64,000 nucleotides of DNA from Nitrospira sp. UBA6493 (GCA_002435325.1 DJMJ01000041.1:132445-196444); one strand, 5' to 3'. Shown: positions 1 to 9,215, counted from the stretch's first letter. The notes: generated from the letters alone by a model not told the origin. A program made the numbers and translations.

Positions 1-344
1 ATACGGGACCCTACTTCATAGACATAGCCGGACGGGATCGCAGGCTCCGCCTCGCGGCCCTTCGTCATAAGTGCCTTGCCACACCTCAGACAATGCTGAA
101 CACCTTCCCACGAGGCTTCTCCGGCAAGATGCTGAATCGGCCGGCCCGACTCGATGATATGCTCTGGCACGAGGACTTTCCGAACCTGCGCCACCAGTCG
201 ATGCACATGATCGCCGGACTCCAGCTCGGAGTCGTCCAACACCAGCACCAGGAGGCCCAACGCACGCACAGGATCGCCGTTCGCTTCATCGAGCAGTCGC
301 TGTGCGAACGCCTGAACCTTGTCATGTAACGGCTGTGAATTCAT
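1..344 (-). CDS. Hypothetical protein, partial (C-terminus beyond window edge)
   Basis: An uninterrupted reading frame runs from an ATG at 344 to the window edge, giving 114 residues without a stop. The N-terminal half is predicted helical and rich in Leu, Val and Asp. A CLRC pair near residue 90 suggests half of a zinc ribbon whose second half may lie outside the window. Upstream of the ATG, GGGAAGAG is a weak ribosome-binding site. The gene is divergent from gspD with about 180 nt between the starts. I do not recognise the family. The open frame and the CxxC motif support it over the overlapping plus-strand frame. Confidence 0.55.
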   Translation of the reverse strand, partial: MNSQPLHDKVQAFAQRLLDEANGDPVRALGLLVLVLDDSELESGDHVHRLVAQVRKVLVPEHIIESGRPIQHLAGEASWEGVQHCLRCGKALMTKGREAEPAIPSGYVYEVGSR

Positions 345-526
345 CTCGAGTACTCACTCTTCCCGTGATACCGCTCTATCGGTTGAAATCGGGAAAATCA
401 TGAGACCGACGGAATGCCACCCGGTAAAAATCTACTCGCCGGTTGTCTCTCCAGGCCCCCTATGATAGCTTCCCTGGTGGGGTCATTCGTGTATCGTCCG
501 CTAGGGCCAATACGTATCGAGGAAAT

Positions 527-2089
527 GTGGCTATAGATTTGTTCCCCTCAACGCCTCAACATGTCCGCTTCACGGGACGCTGGCTCAGTGCAGCCTTCGC
601 TCTGCTCATAGCCATTCAACCGGGCTTGGCCTATGCAGAACCCTCAGGAACGTCCCCCGGTAAGATTGCCCTCGATTTCAACGAAGTCGATATTCCGGTA
701 TTCGTCCGTTTTATCAGCGAATTGACTGGTAAAAACTTCGTCCTCGATGACACGATCAAGAAACTCAACATCAAGATCTCCGTCTTTTCGCCCACAAAGG
801 TCACACCGGATCAGGCCTACAGCATGTTCGTTTCCGCGCTGGAGGTGAGCCGCCTGGCCATCGTGGTCAAAGGCGGCATCCATCAAATCGTTCCCATGGG
901 CGAACTCCCCCCTGAACGTGGGGTTTATGTGTACAAGCTCAAACATGCCAACGCTAACGACCTGGCCGCCGTGCTCACCAATCTGGTGGCCCGTTCGCAA
1001 ACCGTTGCACAGACCGCGCCTGGAACCAGACCGCCCATGCGCCCCCTGTCAGAGTTTGAAGCGCCGGTCCAGGTCTTTGCCGACAAAGCGACGAACTCGA
1101 TCGTCGTCAGCGCCACCAAGATCGCCTATAGCCGAATCCAATCGGTCATTCGTGATTTAGATACCCGCCGCAAACAGGTCTTTGTCGAAGCGGTCATTCT
1201 GGAAGTGCAAGTCGACCGGCTCAGGCAGATTGGCACCGATCCGACACAGGTTCTCGCCTCCGGACGAGCCGGCGCGTTGCAGGGCATTGCGGGATTCAAC
1301 CGCGCCCCGGAAGATCTGGCCCTCCTTGCTCAGGCGATCAGCGGCGTGGCCTCGGGAGGCACCGTTTCGGTCCTCAACACGGTCAATGTCCGCGCCTTCC
1401 TCCAGCTGCTCATGAGCCTCACGGACACGAACATCCTTTCGACGCCGCAAGTGCTGGCGGCAGACAATCAGAAGGCGAAGATCGTCGTGGGTGAAAACCG
1501 GCCCTTTCCGACCGGTCAGGCGCAGGGCATCACCGGAGGCACGCTGGTTACGATCGAACGCAAAGACGTCGGCGTGACGCTGGAACTCACACCGCAAGTC
1601 CTGGAAGACGATCTGATTCGACTTGAGATCAAGCAAGAAATCACTGCCATCGCGGAAAACGTGGCGCAGACCATCGGGACCGGCACCTCCAGCATCCCGG
1701 TCGGCCCCACCACCACCAAACGCTCCATGGAAACGACCACCATTGCCAAAGACAATCAGACCATCGTGGTGGGCGGGCTCGTACGGGACAACGTCACCAT
1801 CAGCGAGCGGAAAGTGCCACTCCTCGGCGACATTCCCTTCTTGGGCTGGCTATTCCGATTTCAAAGCCGCCAGACGGAAAAACTCAATCTGCTTGTCTTT
1901 CTGACTCCGCAACTCGTCCGGGACGAGCACGACATCGCTGACCTCAGCGCCCGCAAGGCGAAGGAGATCAACAACATCCAGCGCGACAATCGGATCGAAG
2001 AACCCACCAAACTGAAACAGGACGTGCTGGAACATCTTGAGCGGCCCACACCAAATCCCGCCACGCCCCCTGAGCCAACGGCTCCGTAG
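527..2089 (+). CDS. gspD: Type II secretion/type IV pilus-type secretin (GspD-like)
   Basis: Outer-membrane secretin that would form the gated ring through which folded proteins or fibres cross. An AEPSG signal-peptide end precedes an N0-type domain (KIALDFNEVDIPVFVRFISE). Two secretin-N repeats follow, the second with FADKATNSIVV. The C-terminal secretin beta-barrel domain carries ILSTPQVLAADNQKA, VGVTLELTPQV and a VPLLGDIPFLGWLF signature. The protein is about 520 residues, shorter than classical GspD (about 650), with fewer N domains. The longest frame begins at a TTG at 443, but that puts about 65 residues before the signal cleavage site. GTG 527 or TTG 539 gives a normal signal peptide; neither has an ideal ribosome-binding site. 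No other secretion genes flank it here. Confidence 0.9.
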   Translation: MAIDLFPSTPQHVRFTGRWLSAAFALLIAIQPGLAYAEPSGTSPGKIALDFNEVDIPVFVRFISELTGKNFVLDDTIKKLNIKISVFSPTKVTPDQAYSMFVSALEVSRLAIVVKGGIHQIVPMGELPPERGVYVYKLKHANANDLAAVLTNLVARSQTVAQTAPGTRPPMRPLSEFEAPVQVFADKATNSIVVSATKIAYSRIQSVIRDLDTRRKQVFVEAVILEVQVDRLRQIGTDPTQVLASGRAGALQGIAGFNRAPEDLALLAQAISGVASGGTVSVLNTVNVRAFLQLLMSLTDTNILSTPQVLAADNQKAKIVVGENRPFPTGQAQGITGGTLVTIERKDVGVTLELTPQVLEDDLIRLEIKQEITAIAENVAQTIGTGTSSIPVGPTTTKRSMETTTIAKDNQTIVVGGLVRDNVTISERKVPLLGDIPFLGWLFRFQSRQTEKLNLLVFLTPQLVRDEHDIADLSARKAKEINNIQRDNRIEEPTKLKQDVLEHLERPTPNPATPPEPTAP

Positions 2090-2200
2090 CGAACCGGAAA
2101 CACACACCCCGTTCCCTTCCAAAAAATCGCACGCATGCGATAGCGGGCCAACATGCCCTGGGTACGCTCGCATTTCCGCGATCATGCCGAGGAGTTGCCC

Positions 2201-2428
2201 TCAGCCAACGAGCCTAAGCCAGATATAGGGCGTCAGATAATAGGCCGCGATGGACAACAGCAGGCCGAGCACCGCGCCGAATAGGCCAGTCACGTAGAGG
2301 CCGGCGAAGGGAGAGAAGAACACAATGAGAATCATCAGCAACGCGATGGACCGATGGCCTTCGTAGAATTGCCGGCGCCGATCACTACTTAACGATTCCG
2401 TAAAGGAGAGATCAGGATAAATAGACAT
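2201..2428 (-). CDS. Small membrane protein, two TM segments
   Basis: This 75-residue protein has a charged N-terminus (SLSSDRRRQFYEGHRS) followed by two hydrophobic segments (IALLMILIVFFSPFAGLY and LFGAVLGLLLSIAAYYLTPY). It looks like an inner-membrane hairpin protein. ATG 2428 is chosen; a TTG six codons upstream extends the frame but lacks support. It is a single gene between gspD, with which it is convergent, and the MtfA-like gene, which diverges from it. I recognise no family. The length, clean TM pattern and lack of a better overlapping frame support it as real. Confidence 0.6.
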   Translation of the reverse strand: MSIYPDLSFTESLSSDRRRQFYEGHRSIALLMILIVFFSPFAGLYVTGLFGAVLGLLLSIAAYYLTPYIWLRLVG

Positions 2429-2576
2429 GCCAGGAGTATAGTACAAATACCACGACCAGAGTATGCTCGGCCATCACCCTTTCCTGGACACATCACCCGC
2501 ACAAGAGAGACATCCACCCGTTTATTCAGAGTAGAATCGTGGCACTGGCGATTCGTGCCACTTGGGAATCAACTCA

Positions 2577-3563
2577 ATGCTCGTGACATTAGAAGCGCAG
2601 CGTCGGAATCGTCGACAGGCACTGGGCGTGGCAATTCTCGTGGCCTGGGGCGCGGTCTTGCTAGGCTGGGCCGCTCCGCCATTCTGGCTGCTCCTAGGCC
2701 TGTGTCCCTTCAGCTATTGGTGGGTGCGACGCCGCTGTCTCCGCCGGCTGGCGGTCATGCGACAGCCGTTCCTTCCAGAGCGGGAACGGATTCTTCGCGA
2801 AAAGGTGGCGTTCTTCATTGCGCTCGACGAAGCGGGAAAAGCCCGGTTCCGGCAACTCGTGCAGATCTTTCTCGACGAAGTGCGGATCACGGGCATTCGC
2901 ACGGAAATAGATGAGACGATCCGAGTGCTGGTGGCGGCAAGTGCAGTTATCCCAATCTTTGGCTTCCACGACTGGGAATACCACCGGCTGCGCGAGGTGC
3001 TGATCTACCCGGATGCGTTCGACGATGCCTATCAGCATACGGACGAGGCGTCGATCGTCGGCATGGCGGGACTGCACCATTTGAGCGGGGTGATGATTCT
3101 CTCCAAGTCGGCGCTCCTCGCGGGATTTTCCTCTGAACCAGGCACCCACAATGTGGGAGTGCATGAATTTGCGCACCTAGTCGAGAAAGAAGCCGGCGAG
3201 TACGGGCTACCTCCTGAAGTTCCCTGGATGGCCGTTCGCCAGTGGATGCGCTACGTAGGGCGGGAACTGGCGCGGCCATCAAGACATGGCGCCCACATCA
3301 ATCCTTACGCCTATACAAACGAACACGAATTCTTCGCAGTGTTGGCGGAGTATTTTTTCACATCGCCCGAGCGGCTGCAGCGCCGCGATCCCGCCCTGTA
3401 CGCGCTGCTTAGAGATCTGTTTCACCAGGACGCAGGGGCGCTCCTCTCACTGGTGCCCCCGCGCCGACAGGGGATCAATCGCAACGCGCCCTGCCCCTGC
3501 GGCAGTGGAAAGAAATATAAACACTGCTGCCTCGCGGGAGGGCAAGGGAGTCCTGATCGTTGA
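2577..3563 (+). CDS. mtfA: MtfA-like zinc metallopeptidase with C-terminal SEC-C motif
   Basis: M90 (MtfA/Mlc titration factor) peptidase. One or two TM segments (LGVAILVAWGAVLLGW, PFWLLLGLCPFSYWW) sit at the N-terminus. The zinc site is HEFAH near residue 200, and a downstream NEHEFFAVLAEYFF supplies the third ligand, as in MtfA. The last 25 residues form a SEC-C zinc motif (CPCGSGKKYKHCC), known from SecA and many unrelated proteins. ATG 2577 is preferred to TTG 2562. E. coli MtfA is cytosolic and regulates PTS via Mlc; the N-terminal membrane anchor here implies a different setting, so the substrate is unknown. tRNA-His lies just downstream on the other strand. Confidence 0.85.
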   Translation: MLVTLEAQRRNRRQALGVAILVAWGAVLLGWAAPPFWLLLGLCPFSYWWVRRRCLRRLAVMRQPFLPERERILREKVAFFIALDEAGKARFRQLVQIFLDEVRITGIRTEIDETIRVLVAASAVIPIFGFHDWEYHRLREVLIYPDAFDDAYQHTDEASIVGMAGLHHLSGVMILSKSALLAGFSSEPGTHNVGVHEFAHLVEKEAGEYGLPPEVPWMAVRQWMRYVGRELARPSRHGAHINPYAYTNEHEFFAVLAEYFFTSPERLQRRDPALYALLRDLFHQDAGALLSLVPPRRQGINRNAPCPCGSGKKYKHCCLAGGQGSPDR

Positions 3564-3586
3564 ACGCTGTGTGCTGAAAGAAGGCA

Positions 3587-3664
3587 TGGGGTGGATGACG
3601 GGTTTCGAACCCGCGACCTCCGGATCCACAATCCGGCGCTCTAACCAACTGAGCTACACCCACC
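3587..3664 (-). tRNA. tRNA-His (anticodon GTG)
   Basis: Cloverleaf read on the minus strand. The acceptor stem GTGGGTG pairs with CATCCAC with one G-T wobble. The anticodon stem CCGGA/TCCGG encloses the loop TTGTGGA, anticodon GTG. The T arm has loop TTCGAAA. The extra 5' G(-1) typical of tRNA-His is encoded (complement of C3664) opposite discriminator C73, and 3'-CCA is encoded (3587-3589). Confidence 0.97.
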
Positions 3665-3701
3665 ATGCAGGGAGAAACTTGGAGGCACTGTGGAAGGGGG
3701 G

Positions 3702-3731
3702 ATCTTAGCAAAGAGGAGTAAGGCCCCGCAA
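3702..3731 (-). promoter_or_regulatory. Candidate sigma-70 promoter for tRNA-His
   Basis: On the minus strand TTGCGG (3731-3726) and TAAGAT (3707-3702) are separated by 18 nt, with the -10 about 38 nt before the tRNA 5' end. It falls in the gap between pyrF and the tRNA. The match is moderate and untested. Confidence 0.35.
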
Positions 3732-3747
3732 CCAGACCAATTTCGAG

Positions 3748-4461
3748 CTATCCACGCGCGTCGAAGGCAGCCTGCATCTCATTCACAATCTCCGTCACCG
3801 TTGCGGAAGGATTGACCGCGTCTCGTATGGGCCGGCCGATAACCAGGTAATCAGCTCCCGCAGCGATCGTCTGTGTCGGCGTGGTGGCTCGCGCATGGTC
3901 ATCCACGCCTTTTCCTGCCGGCCGTACGCCGGGCGTGACGATCACAAAGCGGGGTCCGACTTTCTGCCGGATGGCCGCCGGCTCTTCGCCTGATGCCACG
4001 ACCCCGTCGCAGCCGACTTCCGAGGCCAGGAGCGCCCGCGCGGTGACCAGATCCTGCACGGACCGCTGGATGCCCATTTCACGCAGGTCGTTGCTGTCGA
4101 AATTCGTCAGCACAGTGACGGCTAGCAATTTCAGAGAAGAACCCTCACGGCCCTGCACCGCCGCAGTCAGCGCCTTCCGGTTGGCATGGACGGTAAGGAA
4201 ATCGACTCCCATAGCCGCAACCCGCGCCGTGGCGCGGCGAACGGTTTCTTCGATATCGAGAAATTTCAGGTCGAGAAAGACCCGCATGTTCCGGTCGAGC
4301 ACCCGCTTGATCATATCCGGACCTGCAGCGGTATAGAGCTCCAGCCCGATTTTCACGAACGAAATATGGCCCTGCAGCCGGTCCAGCAGCCGATCGGCCT
4401 CAGCCGCGGACGGCACATCCAGCGCAAAAATGAGCCGGTCACGCGCAACGATCTTTCCCAT
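3748..4461 (-). CDS. pyrF: Orotidine-5'-phosphate decarboxylase
   Basis: Catalyses OMP to UMP plus CO2, the last step of de novo pyrimidine synthesis, in the cytoplasm. The 237-residue length is typical. The N-terminal LIFALDVPS strand carries the first substrate Asp. The catalytic DxKxxD signature is visible as FLDLKFLDIE at about residues 61-70. The phosphate-binding end includes VTPGVRPAG and YLVIGRPI. ATG 4461 starts MGKIVARDRL. It lies upstream of tRNA-His on the same strand and diverges from rpsT across a roughly 90-nt region. Confidence 0.97.
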   Translation of the reverse strand: MGKIVARDRLIFALDVPSAAEADRLLDRLQGHISFVKIGLELYTAAGPDMIKRVLDRNMRVFLDLKFLDIEETVRRATARVAAMGVDFLTVHANRKALTAAVQGREGSSLKLLAVTVLTNFDSNDLREMGIQRSVQDLVTARALLASEVGCDGVVASGEEPAAIRQKVGPRFVIVTPGVRPAGKGVDDHARATTPTQTIAAGADYLVIGRPIRDAVNPSATVTEIVNEMQAAFDARG

Positions 4462-4498
4462 GGAACGCCTCCTTACTTACGGTCGCACGCGCACAATC

Positions 4499-4528
4499 TT
4501 GACGATGCGCCGATTTCTATGATACAAA
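4499..4528 (+). promoter_or_regulatory. Candidate promoter for rpsT
   Basis: TTGACG (4499-4504) followed after 17 nt by ATACAA, or after 18 nt by TACAAA, about 27 nt before the start codon of rpsT. Plausible sigma-70 type; not tested. Confidence 0.4.
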
Positions 4529-4554
4529 TCTCGTTCTTTTTGGAGGACTCTACA

Positions 4555-4833
4555 ATGCCTATCGTTCACAAATCGACGATTCGACAAGCCCGCCGGGCCG
4601 AACTCCGCCACAAACGGAACCACGCCATCATGAGCGCGGTGAAGACGCTGGTCAAGAAGGTCCAGACGGCAGTGGCCGAGAAGAAGGCGGACGACGCCAA
4701 GACCGCGCTGCTTACGGCTACCTCGGCCATCAGCAAGGCCGTGACGAAGGGGGCCTTGAAGCCCAACACCGCATCCCGTCGTGTGTCCCGCTTGACAAAG
4801 CATGTCAACGGGCTGGCCGCTTCCCGCTCGTAA
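4555..4833 (+). CDS. rpsT: 30S ribosomal protein S20
   Basis: Binds 16S rRNA in the small subunit body. The 92-residue basic, all-helical sequence begins MPIVHKSTIRQARRAELR and contains the family's TKGALKPNTASRRVSRL segment. ATG 4555 is fixed by a strong TGGAGG Shine-Dalgarno at 4541-4546, 8 nt upstream; the longer in-frame extension lacks one. The 3' end overlaps the 3' end of holA by 29 nt in convergent orientation. Confidence 0.97.
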   Translation: MPIVHKSTIRQARRAELRHKRNHAIMSAVKTLVKKVQTAVAEKKADDAKTALLTATSAISKAVTKGALKPNTASRRVSRLTKHVNGLAASRS

Positions 4834-5914
4834 TCGTCCTGACATTCGAGACCACTCGTGCCGATCCCCGTCCGGTTGTGGCCGGCGGTCGGCGCGGGGC
4901 ATTGGTCGGTTCCCCCGCCGCGTACCCGCACAGCTGCAGCAGTACTCGCTCCATGACTATCTTGGGCTGGCTGCTGCTGCCACCCTTGAGCTGCCCATCC
5001 GCTTCCAGAAACAACCGCAACGCGTTCTGTAGATGTTCTTCTGAGAACCGGCTGAGGAACACCCGTACTTTCAGCGGATCCATTCGTAAGGTCCGCGCGG
5101 CGTCACCTTCGCGGCCCCCTTCACGAACCTGCTCCTTCACTTTCCAAATCCGGCGATACTGCCAGGCCAGCGAGCCCAGAATACGGAGCGGCGCTTCGCC
5201 CGCCTCCAGATTTCTCGCCAGGATCGACAGCACACGGCCCCGATGCCCATCGGCGATCGCCAGCGTCAGATCGAAGACCGATGCACCTGGCTCAACACCC
5301 CGCAGCTGATACACATCATCGGCCGTCGCCGGACGGTCCGATGCGACATAGGACGCAAGCTTTTCCATCTCCCGGCGCGCCGCGTACAGCGAGCCGCCGC
5401 AGGTTTCTTTCAAGACATCAACCGCCTTCTCATCCAGCCGCAGCCCCAGCCGCTGCGCATCACGGCCCAGCCAGGGTCCCAACTGCATGTCCCGTAGCGG
5501 GGAGCAATCGACCGTCACCGCCGCACGCGTGAGCGCCTGGGAAAATTTCATCCGTCCATCCAGCTTGACGGCGACGAACACTAATGTGGTGCTTTCGACC
5601 GGCTTGGCGAGATACGAAAGCAGTTTTTCTGCCTCGCGGGCCGGAAGCTTCTCGGCGGTCTTCACAAGCACTACCCGGCGCTCGGCAAATACCGGGACTT
5701 CCGATGCGCACGTGAGAATCTCCGCCCCCTCCGCTTCGTCCCCGTAGAAGATGTCGAAGTTGAACTCGCCGCCTTCCCCCAGCAACGCGGCCTTGAGCGT
5801 GGCCACCGCTTCGTCGCGCAGCAAGTCTTCTTCCCCCACGACAAGATACATCGGCGCAGGCGGCCCCTGTTTCAGCGCGGATTGCAATTGTGTCGGATTG
5901 ACGGCCGTTCCCAT
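4805..5914 (-). CDS. holA: DNA polymerase III delta subunit
   Basis: Clamp-loader delta subunit that opens the beta sliding clamp. The 369-residue length fits the family. The N-terminal portion carries PMYLVVGEEDLLRDEAVATL, and a later YLAKPVESTTLVFVAVKLD region belongs to the AAA+-like core, which lacks Walker motifs as expected for delta. The helical C-terminal collar domain includes LTLAIADGHRGRVLSIL and LAWQYRRIWKVKE. A Pro/Arg-rich tail follows. It is the third gene of the leuS-lptE-holA minus-strand group, 16 nt after lptE. Confidence 0.95.
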   Translation of the reverse strand: MGTAVNPTQLQSALKQGPPAPMYLVVGEEDLLRDEAVATLKAALLGEGGEFNFDIFYGDEAEGAEILTCASEVPVFAERRVVLVKTAEKLPAREAEKLLSYLAKPVESTTLVFVAVKLDGRMKFSQALTRAAVTVDCSPLRDMQLGPWLGRDAQRLGLRLDEKAVDVLKETCGGSLYAARREMEKLASYVASDRPATADDVYQLRGVEPGASVFDLTLAIADGHRGRVLSILARNLEAGEAPLRILGSLAWQYRRIWKVKEQVREGGREGDAARTLRMDPLKVRVFLSRFSEEHLQNALRLFLEADGQLKGGSSSQPKIVMERVLLQLCGYAAGEPTNAPRRPPATTGRGSARVVSNVRTITSGKRPAR

Positions 5915-5930
5915 AAATTGCGTATGAGTC

Positions 5931-6581
5931 TTATTTGGTCTCCGGCGCAGAAACCGGTTCGGCAGACGCCGGCTTCTTCAGCCCGCCGGATTCCAGCTGC
6001 AACAGAAACCGCGAAGCCAAATCTTCGGCGACAAAGCGGCCCGCCTGCTCCAGGGCGCGGTTTTGCAACGCCCGGTTAAATTGCAGATCGGGCGTGATGT
6101 AAAACTCCGACGACCCTTTGGCGATCTGCGACCAGACCTGCTTCTTAGTCCTGGTTTCTTCCACCTTCACCATGACGGTGACCTCAGTCCGGCTTTCCAT
6201 CGTAGTCGCCGATCCCGTGGGATTCCCGGGCGTCGGGGTGAGGCTGAAACTCAACGTGGGGACACTCACCGACAAAATCTGCCCGCTCAGAATCAGATCC
6301 GCAGCCTCGGAATCGGGCACTACTTGCGCGCCACTGCCAGAGGAGAATTCGCGCCGCAGATAGTTCGTATAGCGCGTCTCCAGATTGGGCTCAAAACTCT
6401 TGTTCTCCAACGTCCGAATCACCAGCCTCGGCGGGGGCACATCGGAGACCTTCGCCGTAGTGCCGCCGATAGTCGGGCCGGCTCCCTCCACGCGGAATTG
6501 ATAGCCGCATCCGAATAGCGCAAGAGTTGCCATTCCGATGATCAGGCTTAGGACTAATGTGGCTCGCTTCTTCACCACCAC
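5931..6581 (-). CDS. lptE: LPS-assembly lipoprotein LptE
   Basis: Outer-membrane lipoprotein that plugs LptD during lipopolysaccharide insertion. The 216-residue sequence has a basic N-terminus, a hydrophobic stretch and a lipobox (LFGC, Cys near residue 25), followed by GYQFRVEG, the usual LptE opening after the lipid-attachment Cys. LVIRTLENKSFEPNLETR and a VWSQIAKGSSEFY region match the family fold. The start is GTG 6581, set by GAGGA 6 nt upstream. It sits between leuS and holA, an arrangement also common in proteobacteria. Confidence 0.88.
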   Translation of the reverse strand: MVVKKRATLVLSLIIGMATLALFGCGYQFRVEGAGPTIGGTTAKVSDVPPPRLVIRTLENKSFEPNLETRYTNYLRREFSSGSGAQVVPDSEAADLILSGQILSVSVPTLSFSLTPTPGNPTGSATTMESRTEVTVMVKVEETRTKKQVWSQIAKGSSEFYITPDLQFNRALQNRALEQAGRFVAEDLASRFLLQLESGGLKKPASAEPVSAPETK

Positions 6582-6617
6582 GGGATTTCCTCTTCAGCTT
6601 TCAGCGTTGCGTTTCAA

Positions 6618-6652
6618 GCTGACGGCTGACAGCTGATCGCTGACCGCTCACA
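6618..6652. repeat. Imperfect heptameric repeat between leuS and lptE
   Basis: Five consecutive 7-nt units of the form GCTGAYN occupy the lptE-leuS gap, with degenerate units extending further to about 6593. Similar 7-nt periodicity occurs at 10501, 29271 and 30844. Confidence 0.6.
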
Positions 6653-6653
6653 T

Positions 6654-9089
6654 TCAGACGACAAAATTCATCAGCTTCTTTTCGACGTAAATGACTTTCT
6701 TCGGCTCTTTTCCCTGCAGCCATTCGGCCACAACCTCGCGTGACGCGCGCTCAATTGCCTCACGCGACACATCCGCCGCCACTTCGATCTTGCCGCGCAG
6801 CTTCCCGTTCACTTGCACGGGGATCGTCAGCCGGTCGCTCACCGTGAGCGCGGGATCGAACGATGGCCAGGACTGCTGCGACACACTCGGCCGATGCCCA
6901 AGCACCGCCCAGAGCTCTTCGGCCACATGCGGCGCAAAGGGCGAGAGGAGCAGAACGAAGGGTTCCAGCAAAGCCCGTGGCCGCTGCTCAGCCTTGGTCA
7001 TCTCGTTCGTGAACACCATCATCTGCGCGATGGCCGTATTGAAACGCAACTCGTCGATATCCTCTGTCACCTTCTTGATGGTCTGATGCAAAAGCCGCTG
7101 CTGCTCGAGGCTGGGAGCCGTGGAGACAACGGACGGGGAGACATCGCCGTCTTCTGTGACCATCAGGCGCCATACCCGTTCCAAAAACCGCGTGATCCCC
7201 TCGACGCCCCTGCTGCTCCAGGGCTTCATGGCCTCCAGCGGGCCCATGAACATTTCATACAGCCGCACCGCATCGGCGCCGAACTGATCCATCATCTCGT
7301 CGGGATTCACCACGTTGCCGCGGGACTTGGACATTTTCTGATTGTCCTCGCCGAGCACTATCCCTTGATGGACCAGCTTTTTGAAGGGCTCCGGCGTACT
7401 CACCACCCCGATGTCGTGCAGCACCTTGTGCCAGAAGCGGGAATAGAGCAGATGCAGCACCGCGTGCTCGCTGCCGCCAACGTAGAGATCCACCGGCATC
7501 CAATATTTTTCTTTGACGGGATCGACGAGCTGCGCCTGATTCTTCGGATCGATGAAACGGAGGTAGTACCAGCAGGACCCGGCCCACTGCGGCATCGTAT
7601 TGGTTTCCCGCCGGGCCGGTTTCCCGGTTGCGGGATCGGTCGTCACCAGCCATGCTTCCAAATTCGCCAAAGGGCTTTCGCCCGAGCCGGAGGGCTTGAA
7701 GTTGCTGGTCTCCGGCAAAATCAGCGGCAATTGCTCTTCAGGCAAGGGACGGGATTCGCCGTCCACCCAGATGATCGGAAACGGTTCGCCCCAGTAGCGC
7801 TGGCGGGCAAAGAGCCAATCACGCAACTTGTAGTTGATCGCTTTCTTACCCTTGCCCTGCTGTTCCAACCAGGCCGTGATCACCGGAATGGCATCGGCCG
7901 GCTTCAGGCCGTTGAGCGAGAGCGAGCCGTCTGCTGTGGCCGAATTCACAACCGTGCCGCGATCCGTTGCCACGAACGCCGCTTCTTCGACCGTGCCGCC
8001 CTGAATCACTTCGCGAATGGGCAGCTGATAGGTCTTGGCAAAGGCCCAGTCCCGTTCGTCGTGCGCCGGCACCGCCATAATCGCACCGGTGCCGTAGCTC
8101 ATGAGCACGTAATCGGCGATCCAGATCGGCAACCGCTCGCCGTTGACCGGATTGATCGCATAGCCTCCGGTGAAGCAGCCGGTCTTCTCCTTGTCGAGTT
8201 CGGTCCGCTGCAAATCGCTCTTGCGCGCGGCGGCGTCACGATAGGCCGCGACCGCCGCCTTCTGCGATGCGCTGGTCACGACCTCGACCAGTGGATGTTC
8301 GGGGGCCAACACCATATAGGTCGCGCCAAAGAGGGTGTCCGGTCTGGTGGTAAAGACACGGATCGCGCCGTTGGTGCCGGCCAGGGCGAAATCCACTTCC
8401 GCGCCGATGGAACGGCCAATCCAATTTTTTTGCATTTCCAGCGTACTGGGCGGCCACTCCACCAGCTTCAAGTCTTCCAGCAGGCGGTCGGCGTAGGCGG
8501 TAATCTTCAACACCCATTGACGCATGGGCTTGCGAATGACGTCGAACCCGCCGACTTCGCTCTTGCCATCCACGATTTCTTCGTTCGCCAGCACCGTGCC
8601 CAGCGAAGGGCACCAATTCACCGGCACTTCAGCCACATAGGCCAAGCCGCGCTTGTAGAGCTGGAGGAAGATCCATTGCGTCCAGCGGTAATAGTCCTGG
8701 TCGGTGGTGCTGATTTCCCGCTCCCAGTCGTAGGAGAGCCCCACCCGTTTCATCTGCCGTTTGAACGTGGCGATGTTTTGCGCGGTGGTGAGGGCCGGAT
8801 GCACGCCGGTTTTCACCGCGTATTGCTCAGCCGGAAGGCCGAACGCATCCCAGCCCATCGGATGCAGTACATTGAAGCCCTTCATCCTCTTGAAGCGGGA
8901 GACAATGTCCGTCGCCGTGTAGCCTTCAAGATGCCCGACATGGAGGCCGGACCCCGAGGGATAGGGAAACATGTCGAGGCAGTAAAACTTAGGCTTCGAG
9001 GAGTCGTCCAGAGCCCGGAACGGGCGATGTTCTTCCCAGTAGGCCTGCCACTTCGACTCAATGGAGTGATGATCGTACCCTTTGCTCAT
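6654..9089 (-). CDS. leuS: Leucyl-tRNA synthetase
   Basis: Class Ia aminoacyl-tRNA synthetase charging tRNA-Leu. The 811-residue length is typical of the bacterial form. The HIGH motif appears as HVGH at residues 50-53 within FPYPSGSGLHVGHLEGY. The KMSKS motif lies near residue 585 (NQKMSKSRGNVVNPDEM). The CP1 editing domain with TRPDTLFGATYMVLAPEH lies between, and an anticodon-binding helical domain and C-terminal beta domain follow. ATG 9089 gives the canonical MSKGYDHHSIESKWQAYW start. It is the first gene of the leuS-lptE-holA group. Confidence 0.98.
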   Translation of the reverse strand: MSKGYDHHSIESKWQAYWEEHRPFRALDDSSKPKFYCLDMFPYPSGSGLHVGHLEGYTATDIVSRFKRMKGFNVLHPMGWDAFGLPAEQYAVKTGVHPALTTAQNIATFKRQMKRVGLSYDWEREISTTDQDYYRWTQWIFLQLYKRGLAYVAEVPVNWCPSLGTVLANEEIVDGKSEVGGFDVIRKPMRQWVLKITAYADRLLEDLKLVEWPPSTLEMQKNWIGRSIGAEVDFALAGTNGAIRVFTTRPDTLFGATYMVLAPEHPLVEVVTSASQKAAVAAYRDAAARKSDLQRTELDKEKTGCFTGGYAINPVNGERLPIWIADYVLMSYGTGAIMAVPAHDERDWAFAKTYQLPIREVIQGGTVEEAAFVATDRGTVVNSATADGSLSLNGLKPADAIPVITAWLEQQGKGKKAINYKLRDWLFARQRYWGEPFPIIWVDGESRPLPEEQLPLILPETSNFKPSGSGESPLANLEAWLVTTDPATGKPARRETNTMPQWAGSCWYYLRFIDPKNQAQLVDPVKEKYWMPVDLYVGGSEHAVLHLLYSRFWHKVLHDIGVVSTPEPFKKLVHQGIVLGEDNQKMSKSRGNVVNPDEMMDQFGADAVRLYEMFMGPLEAMKPWSSRGVEGITRFLERVWRLMVTEDGDVSPSVVSTAPSLEQQRLLHQTIKKVTEDIDELRFNTAIAQMMVFTNEMTKAEQRPRALLEPFVLLLSPFAPHVAEELWAVLGHRPSVSQQSWPSFDPALTVSDRLTIPVQVNGKLRGKIEVAADVSREAIERASREVVAEWLQGKEPKKVIYVEKKLMNFVV

Positions 9090-9196
9090 AAGCTCATAAT
9101 CGTCCGGTCATGAATGGGCGGTAGAAAACGACGCAGGACTCTAACACAGCCCCCCCAGCGTCACAAGATTTGCGGCGGGCTGCGGCATACAGGGTT

Positions 9197-9205
9197 TGGT
9201 ATACT
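9197..9205 (+). promoter_or_regulatory. Extended -10 element upstream of methyltransferase gene
   Basis: TGG plus TATACT forms a TGn-extended -10 ending 10 nt before ATG 9216. No Shine-Dalgarno lies between, so transcription from here would give a leader of only a few nt. Confidence 0.4.
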
Positions 9206-9215
9206 GGGCCTCCCA

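Noticed and set aside
6813..9113. 766-residue plus-strand open frame opposite leuS
   Set aside because: It is antisense to a complete, motif-rich leuS and has Arg/Gly/His-rich composition typical of high-GC shadow frames.
9114..9215. N-terminal extension of the methyltransferase from 9114
   Set aside because: The extension contains a -10-like element and no methyltransferase homology; ATG 9216 begins the conserved fold.
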